From: a virus
IMG/VR virus record: IMGVR_UViG_3300034107_000446
Span: 51,719 to 115,718 of that record
Strand: one strand, 5' to 3'
DNA: 64,000 bases
Below, one piece after another: positions 1 through 6,966 of the stretch (position 1 is its first letter; each line of letters begins with the position of its first letter). Both the position numbers and the translations under genes were made by a program. Under the pieces are notes generated by a model. That model searched no databases. It was not told the origin of the DNA and saw nothing but the letters and a program-made list of their open reading frames with translations.

Positions 1-46
1 ATCAGCGGCGAGAATACAAATATAATGAAGTTTTTTATTTGAATTT

Positions 47-256
47 TTATCCCAAAACTTTCATATAATCACGACTCCAAGCATGGAGAGTTTGAAGAAG
101 TGCATGGTATGTCCCGCACTTGATCTTTTTGCCGGACTCTTTGTGGATACCAATCCACCCGTTGCATGTGTACATTGTCCACTCTTTTTTGAGTTCATCG
201 ACAAGTTCAGCGGTAGGTTTGAAAACAGTGAAACCGGTCATATTGGGGTTATTCAT
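47..256 (-). CDS. Small early protein of unknown function
   Basis: A 69-residue protein I do not recognise. It has a Trp/Tyr-rich middle (EWTMYTCNGWIGIHKESGKK) that looks like a small folded domain, with no signal peptide or membrane segment. The ATG has an AAGGAA ribosome site eight bases upstream and lies just downstream of a near-consensus sigma70 promoter shared with three other small genes in this window, so it is probably transcribed immediately after infection. Host-takeover roles are common for such genes, but that is inference only. Confidence 0.75.
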   Translation of the reverse strand: MNNPNMTGFTVFKPTAELVDELKKEWTMYTCNGWIGIHKESGKKIKCGTYHALLQTLHAWSRDYMKVLG

Positions 257-283
257 TTGAGGTTCCTTTCACCTTATAGAATC

Positions 284-312
284 AGTATAAACTATTCTAA
301 TGCAAATGTAAA
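284..312 (-). promoter_or_regulatory. Early sigma70-type promoter
   Basis: On the minus strand TTTACA and TATACT are separated by 17 bases, followed by GATTCTATAAGG. The -10 region and the transcribed leader, down to AAAGGAACC, are nearly identical to the promoters at 6937, 8876 and 58940. It faces the gene at 47-256. Confidence 0.85.
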
Positions 313-369
313 TAGTAAAAATTATCTTTTTGCTATTTTGTTTCCTCGAAGAAACCCCAAGTTGTTGAT

Positions 370-474
370 CTAGTATCTTTTTTTAAGTTGTTCCAAGACT
401 TTCAGCAGAATTTCTCTGTCTTTGTAAGATCCGGTTCTGTTGATTAGTTGTTCTAATTCTTGGATGAGTGACAT
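370..474 (-). CDS. Very small protein, 34 residues
   Basis: An ATG follows an AAGGAG ribosome site by eight bases and opens a 34-codon frame (begins MSLIQELEQLINRTGSYKDR). The product would be a single charged amphipathic helix with heptad-like Leu/Ile spacing, so it may oligomerise or bind a partner. It is supported by its ribosome site and coding-like composition only; function unknown. Confidence 0.6.
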   Translation of the reverse strand: MSLIQELEQLINRTGSYKDREILLKVLEQLKKRY

Positions 475-504
475 AAAGAATCTCCTTGTGCTCCAGAAGA
501 TTAT

Positions 505-876
505 TTATCTTCCACGGTCGAGTTTCAGTTGTTCAATACGGGCTTCAGCCTCTTCTCTACTATAGAACCATTTTTTTCGGTCTATATCAAAGATATCAGT
601 TTCATCATACTCTGGATAAATTTGGCCATCAGAGTGTTTAAAATGATACTCTGTTTGTTTATCTTCATCGAATCGGACATCACCTCTTGCGATAAATGTT
701 ACCTTACCGCAATATGTGATTTCTTCAATTTCGTAAGTAAACCGATCCCTATCATAGCGATACCATTCAATTCCATCTGTATCAATCATCGTGATTCGTT
801 TTTGAGCAAAGACGTGATTATCTTCTTTGACAACATATACCTTATCACCAAATTTAAGTTCTTTTAACTTAATCAT
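505..876 (-). CDS. Conserved-looking hypothetical protein
   Basis: A 123-residue protein without a family I recognise. The N-terminal third (LKFGDKVYVV) resembles a small beta-barrel of the kind found in SH3-like phage proteins; the last 30 residues form a charged helix ending in KLDRGR. The ATG has a GGAG site. It lies directly after a strong hairpin downstream of the ClpP-like gene. Confidence 0.7.
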   Translation of the reverse strand: MIKLKELKFGDKVYVVKEDNHVFAQKRITMIDTDGIEWYRYDRDRFTYEIEEITYCGKVTFIARGDVRFDEDKQTEYHFKHSDGQIYPEYDETDIFDIDRKKWFYSREEAEARIEQLKLDRGR

Positions 877-889
877 TTATTTCTCCATA

Positions 890-916
890 TGTCCCATCGG
901 TTAAACCGATGGGACA
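890..916 (-). terminator. Strong intergenic hairpin, possible terminator or processing site
   Basis: A perfect 12-base-pair stem (TGTCCCATCGGT with its complement) closes a 3-base loop between the ClpP-like gene and the next gene. No U-tract follows in either direction, so it may be an RNA processing or stability element rather than a classical intrinsic terminator. Confidence 0.55.
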
Positions 917-925
917 TTTGTCAAT

Positions 926-1612
926 TTATTCTTGAGTTTCTTTTGCTTTTCGTCTTGATTTAAATTTTGGTTTCTCTTCGGGTTCTTTATCAACTTCTTC
1001 AGTTGATTCTTTATTCTTTTCTTTTTCTTCTTCTGCATCCAGAATTTCTTGTCTAGACTTAAGTCTTTTAATTACATCAGTCCCATCCATCCAGATGTCT
1101 TTGTTTTCTAGCATTGATGTAATTTCTTCGTCGGTAAGAAAATGCTTGTATATATCACGTAATAGATTTTCAGACCATGCACGTTCGTGTTTCAGCTGGT
1201 CAAACATTTCACCACCTTTACCGAATACACCACTTGAATAGTTATGGAACATAAACATAGAATGTTCGGATATTTCAAATGTTTCACCACAGAGCATAAT
1301 CATTGTTGCAGCTGAGGCACATAGACCTTCAACTGAAATAACTATATTTGCTGATGTTTCTCTCAATGCTCGCATAAATTGAATTGCTGTAAATACATCG
1401 CCACCATGCGAGTTGACATATATTTTAATTACATCATTTTCTCCAGCGTGACGAATAGTATCAAACCATTGAATGTAATTTTCCGAAGATTCAATATCTC
1501 CACTCAAATAAAATTCGTGGATATTTACCAATTGCTTATGGAATGTTCTATCGTCTTGTTTTACACCTTTACCTAGTAAGATGTCCATAAGATCTAATTT
1601 ATTGGCTTTCAA
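926..1612 (-). CDS. ClpP-like serine protease
   Basis: A 228-residue member of the ClpP/crotonase fold. The oxyanion-loop motif NSHGGDV is at residues 67-73, the nucleophile Ser100 is in CASAATM, and the catalytic His123 is in FMFHN. ClpP normally forms a barrel that degrades proteins fed by an AAA+ unfoldase; phage copies may act in host takeover or head maturation. The acidic and lysine-rich C-terminal tail (about 190-228) is unlike bacterial ClpP and looks disordered. I chose the TTG start because it sits eight bases after AAGGAG and overlaps the preceding stop. No unfoldase is visible in the window. Confidence 0.85.
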   Translation of the reverse strand: MKANKLDLMDILLGKGVKQDDRTFHKQLVNIHEFYLSGDIESSENYIQWFDTIRHAGENDVIKIYVNSHGGDVFTAIQFMRALRETSANIVISVEGLCASAATMIMLCGETFEISEHSMFMFHNYSSGVFGKGGEMFDQLKHERAWSENLLRDIYKHFLTDEEITSMLENKDIWMDGTDVIKRLKSRQEILDAEEEKEKNKESTEEVDKEPEEKPKFKSRRKAKETQE

Positions 1613-1929
1613 TTATTATTCTCCTTTTTATTCCAATAGTCTGTAGGCATATTGGTCCATTGTGTAGACCAGTAGATAGTAAAAAAGTATAGATTTAGTT
1701 GAGCATGTGGACAATCATACCAAAACTTGTGAAGTCCAAAGTTAGGTAAACCAAAAACTTTACGAACATGTGTATCATTTTCAAATTCACGATATGCATC
1801 TCGCATATCTTTATCCATCAACCCCCAACGGAAGTAATAGAAGTAGTGGTTGGTTCCAAGAGTTTTCTCAGATTGCCACCATTCAATTCCCGTCCAGTCG
1901 AGTTTAAATTTCCAAGGATACTGTTTCAT
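1609..1929 (-). CDS. Hypothetical Trp/Tyr-rich protein
   Basis: About 106 residues from the ATG at 1929, which follows an AAGGGA site inside the end of the previous gene. The protein is rich in Trp, Tyr, Phe and His and has no cysteine pair or membrane segment of normal hydrophobicity. It belongs to a chain of short overlapping genes between 1609 and 2548. Function unknown. Confidence 0.65.
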   Translation of the reverse strand: MKQYPWKFKLDWTGIEWWQSEKTLGTNHYFYYFRWGLMDKDMRDAYREFENDTHVRKVFGLPNFGLHKFWYDCPHAQLNLYFFTIYWSTQWTNMPTDYWNKKENNN

Positions 1930-2095
1930 TATCAATTCCCTTAAAATATAATTCATATGCAGATGGGCATACATCGCATTCTTTGCCGTCAACTTCGCCA
2001 TATCCGCCATTGCAAGTATTATTTCCGCATTTACCGCAGATTACAACCTCGTGGTCGCAGAGACTACAATGTATCCAATAATGTTTATCTGTCAT
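1904..2095 (-). CDS. Small zinc-ribbon-like protein
   Basis: A 63-residue protein starting MTDKHYW, whose ATG overlaps the previous stop (ATGA). Several cysteine pairs (HCSLCDH, CGKCGNNTC, CDVC) are spaced as in a zinc ribbon, suggesting binding of nucleic acid or protein. It overlaps the next gene by 26 bases, suggesting coupled translation. Confidence 0.7.
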   Translation of the reverse strand: MTDKHYWIHCSLCDHEVVICGKCGNNTCNGGYGEVDGKECDVCPSAYELYFKGIDNETVSLEI

Positions 2096-2307
2096 TGATC
2101 TTCCATCCAAAATTTTTTGCAATCTGGGCACCTAAATTCAATCCAATAGCAATCGGAACTTCGATCGTAATTTCCACTGCTACCATCTTTCTTCTTGCTT
2201 ACATTCGGATGAGGACACAGATTCTGAAGAATTGTTTCTTCAGTATCCCATTTCAGTTGATTTTTAGTAATTGTTGCAAGTTTACGTCTTACTTGTGCTG
2301 GTGTCAT
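2092..2307 (-). CDS. Small zinc-finger-like protein
   Basis: A 71-residue protein (begins MTPAQVRRKLATITKNQL) with a basic N-terminal helix and Cys/His positions (NLCPHPN, FRCPDCKKFW) that could bind zinc. It is the third of four overlapping cysteine-rich or membrane mini-genes. Function unknown; DNA or RNA binding is plausible. Confidence 0.65.
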   Translation of the reverse strand: MTPAQVRRKLATITKNQLKWDTEETILQNLCPHPNVSKKKDGSSGNYDRSSDCYWIEFRCPDCKKFWMEDQ

Positions 2308-2471
2308 GTTTCATCCCATACTCTTTCACAGATCTTACATTTACATTCTGTATATTGCAGGAAACCACCGCCTGAAGTACATTCACTAATTGATTTTCGT
2401 TCAACATTAGAACTTATAATACTACGAATTGTATGTGCTACATTCCAGCATTCACATCTTTCTTTATTCAT
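2304..2471 (-). CDS. Cysteine-rich mini-protein, 55 residues
   Basis: The ATG overlaps the stop of the gene before it (ATGA) and the stop overlaps the next ATG, so it sits inside a translationally coupled chain. The product has C-x-C near the N-terminus and CKCKIC near the C-terminus, consistent with a zinc site. No family recognised. Confidence 0.6.
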   Translation of the reverse strand: MNKERCECWNVAHTIRSIISSNVERKSISECTSGGGFLQYTECKCKICERVWDET

Positions 2472-2548
2472 TTTCTATCAAACTCACTTGGATTGAATGC
2501 AGCAATCAATACAATTATAACAATAGTAACAAATATAGAACTTATCAT
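2468..2548 (-). CDS. Single-pass membrane mini-protein, 26 residues
   Basis: The ATG lies downstream of AAGAGGTG and opens a 26-codon frame (MISSIFVTIVIIVLIAAFNP, then SEFDRK). It is almost entirely one hydrophobic helix. It is the first gene of the coupled chain that runs down to 1609. Function unknown; small phage membrane peptides often act on host envelope proteins. Confidence 0.55.
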   Translation of the reverse strand: MISSIFVTIVIIVLIAAFNPSEFDRK

Positions 2549-2558
2549 AGTCACCTCT

Positions 2559-2993
2559 TTAAAATAATTTTGTTATATCATCTCGGACAGACATTAGGAT
2601 TTTACCTAATTCATTGCGGCCTGTCCCGAGAGGTGACTGTCCCCAAAATTTGTCACCCCAGGTATTCCCTTCAATCAACTCGTATGATCTTGTTTCTTGG
2701 AGTAATTTCATTAAATTTGCATTCTGGTCAAATTTTGACTCTACTATATTCTTCATGATAGAAACTTTAATAGAGTCCCAGTTGGATTTTAATTTCAAAG
2801 TTCTCCCGAACCGTTTTACATCAGAAGTATTTGGTATTTCTGATATTGCTATTTTTTGAAGTTGATTGTCAGTCTTTGCTGCGACATACGCGTGTTCAGA
2901 AGAAGGATATTCAATACCTTCATATGAGACATTACACGGATAGAAATTTGAAAGAAACCTAAAAGAACCAGAAAATGATGTTATTTTAGCCAT
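2559..2993 (-). CDS. NADAR (YbiA/RibX-like) family N-glycosidase
   Basis: A full-length 144-residue NADAR protein. Diagnostic segments in order are FLSNFYP (14-20), YPSSEHAYVAAK (29-40), KFDQN (88-92), LIEGNTWGDKFWG (105-117) and the final GRNELGKILM. NADAR enzymes cleave N-glycosidic bonds; members act on riboflavin-pathway intermediates or on NAD-derived ADP-ribosyl adducts. In a phage it could reverse ADP-ribosylation or tune NAD-linked defence (inference). It overlaps the YbaN-like gene by 13 bases. Confidence 0.85.
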   Translation of the reverse strand: MAKITSFSGSFRFLSNFYPCNVSYEGIEYPSSEHAYVAAKTDNQLQKIAISEIPNTSDVKRFGRTLKLKSNWDSIKVSIMKNIVESKFDQNANLMKLLQETRSYELIEGNTWGDKFWGQSPLGTGRNELGKILMSVRDDITKLF

Positions 2994-3391
2994 GTAATCC
3001 TTTTGCCTTCATTCACTCGGCGCTGATATTCTTCTTCGGAACCAGGATATCTCCAACCCCAAATTGCAACAAGTAACATAAAAATACCAGAACCAAGAAT
3101 AGCAGCAATATTACCAGTAGTAAACCACATAATGATAAGTGAAGAGGTCATTGTTGCAATCATGAAATATTTGAATTTAGTAGGGAAAATTTTCTTCTCT
3201 TGCCAACCAATAAGGAATGGGCCGAAAATCTTATGTGAATATATCCACTTATGCATACGGTCACTCGATTTAGCAAAGCAAAAGGCTGCTCCAACCGCTG
3301 GTGTACTCCAAGGAATACCTGGGAGCACCACACCAGCATATGCAACAGCCAATAAAAATATTCCTAAACTAAACCACAGTATCTTTTTCAT
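2981..3391 (-). CDS. YbaN/DUF454-like inner-membrane protein
   Basis: 136 residues with an N-terminal membrane helix (3-25), the family signature PGIPWSTPAVGAAFCFAKSS, then HKWIYSHKIFGPFLIGWQ and two further hydrophobic helices (about 75-110). This matches the YbaN (DUF454) family of small bacterial inner-membrane proteins, whose biochemical role is unknown. A membrane location in the infected cell is clear; the benefit to the phage is not. Confidence 0.8.
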   Translation of the reverse strand: MKKILWFSLGIFLLAVAYAGVVLPGIPWSTPAVGAAFCFAKSSDRMHKWIYSHKIFGPFLIGWQEKKIFPTKFKYFMIATMTSSLIIMWFTTGNIAAILGSGIFMLLVAIWGWRYPGSEEEYQRRVNEGKRITWLK

Positions 3392-3620
3392 TTTTCTCTT
3401 TCCGGCAATATGAACATTCTATATAACTTTTCATATCACTCATGTTAAACACGTGGTGGTATTGGTGATTTCCAAATAAACAGTTAATCCAGCCTTTGAA
3501 GAATCTGTAATAACCTTTGATACCACCACCGTGTGCGGTTGCCATTAGATGTATATTTATCCAATGTCCGCCATACCATACAAACACTCGTTTATGTTTA
3601 AAGAGAATTTTCAAGTCCAA
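3369..3620 (-). CDS. Hypothetical protein with C-terminal Cys pair
   Basis: An 83-residue protein rich in His, Trp and Tyr with a possible zinc-binding tail (SYIECSYCRKEK). It overlaps the genes on both sides by 10-23 bases. No family recognised. Confidence 0.6.
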   Translation of the reverse strand: MDLKILFKHKRVFVWYGGHWINIHLMATAHGGGIKGYYRFFKGWINCLFGNHQYHHVFNMSDMKSYIECSYCRKEKNEKDTVV

Positions 3621-4423
3621 AGACTATTTCTGTTTTTAATCAAACGTATCAGCATTTCGGTATCTTCTGCTTCATATGCAGCCTCAATCTCTCGATTTTT
3701 GTCAAGAATCTTTCTAGTCTCTACGTGATCTTCCTCTGGATCATCATGCATGAAACCAATTCCGCGCACACGTTTACTTTTGCAATGTGCAGACCAACCG
3801 CTTAGATCATAAGGGTCTGGGCGGTTAGGATACACCTCTGTCCACCATTTATAAAGTGCAATGATTTCTGTTGCTACTAGAGCTTGAGCAGTAGGCTTTA
3901 CTTCGTGCTTTTTATCTTCATCGAGCCACTCTTCATCTGTAAGACTAGTTTCCCACTCGAGGTGTTGAAGCCCAGCTTCAGGACTACGCCAGGTTCGAGT
4001 TCGCCAGCGACCTACCTGCCACCACTTCATACCTTTTTGTTTTTCTTCACTCCAGCGATAGTTGCTGTAAGCCTTTTCAATCTCGACAAAATCCGCAAGT
4101 TCGTCAAAGAGACATATAAGAATTCGACTATCAAAATCACGATACTGCCCGGGTTTGATGTGTTTAGGGTGAGATACAAGAGCATGACTCTGGTCCACCC
4201 AACGATTCACAACGTAGTACTTTAAACTATAAACGCGGTCGGGAACCCATGTAATAATATTCTGGATATAATCTATTAATTCATCAGCAATCCAATAACG
4301 AATAGGATACTTACTTTTAGCATCAGACTCCCAGTCTTCCCAACCTTTCGCACTAAGCACAAGTGGTTTACCAGTACCTCGAATGATATTCGCAATTTTG
4401 CTACACGACCAGTAGTTCTTCAT
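3611..4423 (-). CDS. Conserved-looking hypothetical protein, 270 residues
   Basis: A soluble, Trp-rich protein with no motif I can name. The N-terminal part (NYWSCSKIANIIRGTGKP) and middle (KGMKWWQVGRWRTRTW) look well conserved, and the C-terminal 60 residues are charged helix. It has its own sigma70-type promoter overlapping the end of the gene before it. Function unknown. Confidence 0.75.
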   Translation of the reverse strand: MKNYWSCSKIANIIRGTGKPLVLSAKGWEDWESDAKSKYPIRYWIADELIDYIQNIITWVPDRVYSLKYYVVNRWVDQSHALVSHPKHIKPGQYRDFDSRILICLFDELADFVEIEKAYSNYRWSEEKQKGMKWWQVGRWRTRTWRSPEAGLQHLEWETSLTDEEWLDEDKKHEVKPTAQALVATEIIALYKWWTEVYPNRPDPYDLSGWSAHCKSKRVRGIGFMHDDPEEDHVETRKILDKNREIEAAYEAEDTEMLIRLIKNRNSLWT

Positions 4424-4447
4424 GATCTAATCTCCTTGAGTAATTAC

Positions 4448-4476
4448 TTTATATCATCAATTAGTAGGTTTGTCAA
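4448..4476 (-). promoter_or_regulatory. Early sigma70-type promoter
   Basis: Minus-strand TTGACA and TATAAA with 17 bases between, lying in the last codons of the 117-residue gene and facing the start at 4423. An AAGGAG ribosome site follows. Confidence 0.75.
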
Positions 4477-4810
4477 CATTTTGTTTGGACTTAAATAACT
4501 TTATATCATTGATAGCACTCTTGAGTGTTTCTGCATAGTTGAGTGCAGTCTGTTCATTCATCACGATGGTTGTTTCCATTTCAGCATGCCCTTTAGTAAG
4601 GATTTGCCAAATTTGTTTCCAACGATTATTTTCCCACCACTTTGTGTGATTTTTCACATAAACATGAACCTGAATACCGCATTCATCTGCTTCAATATTT
4701 ACTTCATGAGAACAATCTTCATTTCCACAATCACAGCGAATGTGGTACCACTTACTATCACCCCATTCAGATGTTTTTAAGATACCTTCAGCTGGTTTTT
4801 GTACTCGCAT
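4457..4810 (-). CDS. Hypothetical protein with zinc-like Cys cluster
   Basis: 117 residues. The N-terminal half contains RCDCGNEDCSHEV, a compact Cys cluster typical of a zinc knuckle; the rest is alpha/beta with a final Lys-rich helix. Its 3' end doubles as the promoter of the next gene. No family recognised. Confidence 0.65.
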   Translation of the reverse strand: MRVQKPAEGILKTSEWGDSKWYHIRCDCGNEDCSHEVNIEADECGIQVHVYVKNHTKWWENNRWKQIWQILTKGHAEMETTIVMNEQTALNYAETLKSAINDIKLFKSKQNVDKPTN

Positions 4811-5103
4811 TATCCGTGCCTCTCCATTGTATCAATAAGTATATCTACATTATCTTCTAAATCTTTTTTGCCGGTTCCGCGGACCTTATCTAGGTTCTTC
4901 ATAATACAAAGATCACAAATAGCCAAGTCAAGATACTCACCGGTTCCCATTGGATCAAATATCGAAGACCCGTAGTGCCCATATGTACGAAAATGAAGAC
5001 CACCCATAGGATGAACTTCAACTATCTTGTCTTTCATATCATATTCGAGATTATCAAGTTCTTCTCCACATGCAATACAATCAATTTTGGTTTCAGTTTT
5101 CAT
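4810..5103 (-). CDS. Hypothetical zinc-binding-like protein
   Basis: 97 residues with two Cys pairs (CIACGEEL at 9-16 and CDLC near 64) that could form one zinc site, and a central Gly-rich segment (HPMGGLHFRTYGHYGSS). It overlaps the neighbouring gene at 5100 by four bases (ATGA type). Function unknown. Confidence 0.65.
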   Translation of the reverse strand: MKTETKIDCIACGEELDNLEYDMKDKIVEVHPMGGLHFRTYGHYGSSIFDPMGTGEYLDLAICDLCIMKNLDKVRGTGKKDLEDNVDILIDTMERHG

Positions 5104-5288
5104 TGTCCCTCAATCAGTTCCCAGCGAGCATCAATTGTTAATTCATTGTGATAATTAGTTGTAATAATTTTTTGGTATAGTTTGCCGTTGATAAACCTTA
5201 GTTCATTAGTTTTTTGTTCGCCGAGGATAAATTCCCCAGCATCATCAGCAATTATAATGTCTCCATCATAGATATTATCTTCTTCCAT
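5100..5288 (-). CDS. Small acidic hypothetical protein
   Basis: 62 residues, acidic N-terminus (MEEDNIYDGDIIIADDAGEF), mostly predicted beta. The start overlaps the stop of the upstream mini-gene as TAATG. Function unknown. Confidence 0.6.
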   Translation of the reverse strand: MEEDNIYDGDIIIADDAGEFILGEQKTNELRFINGKLYQKIITTNYHNELTIDARWELIEGQ

Positions 5289-5452
5289 TACTGTGTTTCC
5301 TTAACTTCTTGCATTCGTTTATAGTGTTCATATGACTTTACAAGAAATTCAAAACGTTTTGGATACTGAAATGGATTTGGAATGTTTTCTACACCATAAT
5401 GCTCTATAAATTCTTCAATAAATGCATCATCTCTGTTCACCGAATAAGTCAT
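5288..5452 (-). CDS. Small hypothetical protein, 54 residues
   Basis: A frame starting MTYSVNRDDAFIEEFIEHYG bridges the genes at 5100-5288 and 5427-5702, with overlaps at both ends that fit coupled translation. Helical and Tyr/Phe-rich; no family recognised. Confidence 0.6.
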   Translation of the reverse strand: MTYSVNRDDAFIEEFIEHYGVENIPNPFQYPKRFEFLVKSYEHYKRMQEVKETQ

Positions 5453-5702
5453 AAATGTCCTTTTTTAATCTTTTAGCATATGGTGTTAACATTTCTTCAT
5501 CTTCTAAAATATAATCTTTGATGAGAAACTTAAGATAGTTTTGAAGTTCTTTCATATAGTTTGGAGTATCAGAAACTATCACTCGTTCTATGAAACCTGA
5601 AGGATACCTAAGTCCGAATACCTGGTATTCACATGATCGCTTAATACGAAAGAATGGAAAATACTGTGTTGAGTAAAGTTTTCCTTCGTATTCTACTTGC
5701 AT
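5427..5702 (-). CDS. Hypothetical protein, 91 residues
   Basis: A soluble alpha/beta protein (begins MQVEYEGKLYSTQYFPFFRI) ending in a basic helix. It abuts the gene at 5703 with no spacer. Function unknown. Confidence 0.65.
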   Translation of the reverse strand: MQVEYEGKLYSTQYFPFFRIKRSCEYQVFGLRYPSGFIERVIVSDTPNYMKELQNYLKFLIKDYILEDEEMLTPYAKRLKKDIYDLFGEQR

Positions 5703-6020
5703 TTAATCCCAGACTTGTGATACTCGATACGAATATTTATTATACTTTTCTTGTTTTGGGTCTGACCATTCAAGAGTATTTTTATCAGCAACTTGTGAAA
5801 GTTTAATTGCTTGATCAGATGTTGCAGCTTCGACTGTTAGGACTGCAGTCCTATATGAAGTTGCAATATCTTGAACTTCTACTGAATACTTACGGAGAGG
5901 CTTTCCTTTTGTCTGCTTTTTAATACCAGTTACCATTTCTTTAAATTTGCCATAAGGCAAATCTTGCCATTCTTGAACTTTTTCGGGAGTTGGTTTTCCA
6001 AGAATACCCCATGAATTCAT
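5703..6020 (-). CDS. Hypothetical protein, 105 residues
   Basis: Begins MNSWGILGKPTPEKVQEW. The second half (YSVEVQDIATSYRTAVLTVE, then AATSDQAIKL) looks like a small beta-alpha-beta domain. No membrane segment or cysteine motif. It overlaps the membrane mini-gene before it by four bases. Confidence 0.65.
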   Translation of the reverse strand: MNSWGILGKPTPEKVQEWQDLPYGKFKEMVTGIKKQTKGKPLRKYSVEVQDIATSYRTAVLTVEAATSDQAIKLSQVADKNTLEWSDPKQEKYNKYSYRVSQVWD

Positions 6021-6163
6021 TTTCTAGTCTCCTGTTCTTTTCTAAAATCACAATATAGTTCAAAGATTAGATATGGTATGAATACAAGTATGCTACCTAC
6101 AAAAAGCATTGCTGTAAGATAATCAGCAATTAAGAAACATACAATGTAATCATACCATTTCAT
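6017..6163 (-). CDS. Small membrane protein, 48 residues
   Basis: The likely start is the ATG at 6163, eight bases after AGGATG and overlapping the end of the SleB-like gene. The product has one or two hydrophobic helices (WYDYIVCFLIADYLTAMLFV and following) and a charged tail. Its position after a secreted hydrolase suggests an envelope role, which is inference. Confidence 0.6.
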   Translation of the reverse strand: MKWYDYIVCFLIADYLTAMLFVGSILVFIPYLIFELYCDFRKEQETRK

Positions 6164-6167
6164 TTTG

Positions 6168-6629
6168 TTACATCCTATAGAAAGTGTGTTCACCAATAGT
6201 TCCAACCTTGGTGAATTTTCTTGCCCACCTTGGCAATCTTTTTATGTCATGTTTATTAATAAAGTGTGTCGCTAAGTGACTATATGATGTAACATTTTCA
6301 TCTAATAGTTCTTTTGCAATTGACGAAGCTTGTTCCCAAGCTTCGTGTTCACTAGGTGTTTTATTCTTTCTAGAACAAGTCCAAGCAAATTGGCAACCTT
6401 GATATACTACAGCGCATATAGTGTCAGGATAATGCAGTGAAGCAACACGATTGATGGTGACTTCACCAACCATTCTCATTCCTTTTTCTGATTCTCCGCG
6501 TGCCTCGTGATAGATATTTAAAGCGAGTGCTTGCAATTCTGCCCGTTCATCGCAATTTCCGGCGACGGCAGCAGTACTCATCAAAGATAAAGCAATACAT
6601 ACAGTCGCCACAAATGTGAATAATCTCAT
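6168..6629 (-). CDS. SleB-like cell-wall hydrolase with signal peptide
   Basis: 153 residues. A cleavable signal peptide (about 1-23, ending STAAVAG) leads to a SleB/Hydrolase_2 domain with NIYHEARGE (catalytic Glu near 42), VGEVTINRV and CQFAWTC. SleB-type enzymes are lytic transglycosylases or amidases of peptidoglycan, so this enzyme would act in the periplasm. With a GH19 endolysin elsewhere, it is a second wall enzyme, perhaps for remodelling or lysis. The start has a good AAGGGA site. Confidence 0.85.
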   Translation of the reverse strand: MRLFTFVATVCIALSLMSTAAVAGNCDERAELQALALNIYHEARGESEKGMRMVGEVTINRVASLHYPDTICAVVYQGCQFAWTCSRKNKTPSEHEAWEQASSIAKELLDENVTSYSHLATHFINKHDIKRLPRWARKFTKVGTIGEHTFYRM

Positions 6630-6661
6630 TTGTAGTCCCTTTTTGTTTGTTACAGATAGAG

Positions 6662-6685
6662 CAAAGGGAGCATAAGCCCCCTTTG
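6662..6685 (-). terminator. Hairpin between genes, possible terminator
   Basis: CAAAGGG pairs with CCCTTTG and an inner GC pair set closes a short ATAA loop, between the genes at 6695-6910 and 6168-6629. On the plus strand AAGTTTTATTT follows; on the minus strand there is no U-tract, so strand assignment is uncertain. Confidence 0.5.
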
Positions 6686-6694
6686 AAGTTTTAT

Positions 6695-6910
6695 TTATTT
6701 ACGAGTGATACCCCGAGATCCTTCAAAGAAGTGGCGTTCAAGAACTCGATTGTTCTTTCGAGAGAACTTGATATTCTTGATATTATCACCAAGGATGATT
6801 TCATCTTGAGTTCGTGAAACAATGACAAAGTCAGATGAAAATTCTTTAAGAACAGATTTCATCAATGCATCACCGCCGATACGAGTCACTTCAATAGCAT
6901 ATTTGTTCAT
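6695..6910 (-). CDS. Small early protein of unknown function
   Basis: 71 residues from the ATG at 6910 (MNKYAIEVTRIGGDALMKSV), after AAGGAACC in the shared early leader. The sequence predicts one compact alpha/beta domain with a basic C-terminus (ERHFFEGSRGITRK). It is the only gene between a consensus early promoter and a hairpin, so it is probably an independent early transcript. Confidence 0.7.
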   Translation of the reverse strand: MNKYAIEVTRIGGDALMKSVLKEFSSDFVIVSRTQDEIILGDNIKNIKFSRKNNRVLERHFFEGSRGITRK

Positions 6911-6936
6911 TGAGGTTCCTTTCACCTTATAGAATC

Positions 6937-6965
6937 AGTATATACTATTTGAAATGAAATGTCAA
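6937..6965 (-). promoter_or_regulatory. Early sigma70-type promoter (consensus)
   Basis: TTGACA, 17 bases, TATACT on the minus strand, with the shared GATTCTATAAGGTGAAAGG leader. It should be among the strongest host-polymerase promoters in the window. Confidence 0.9.
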
Positions 6966-6966
6966 C

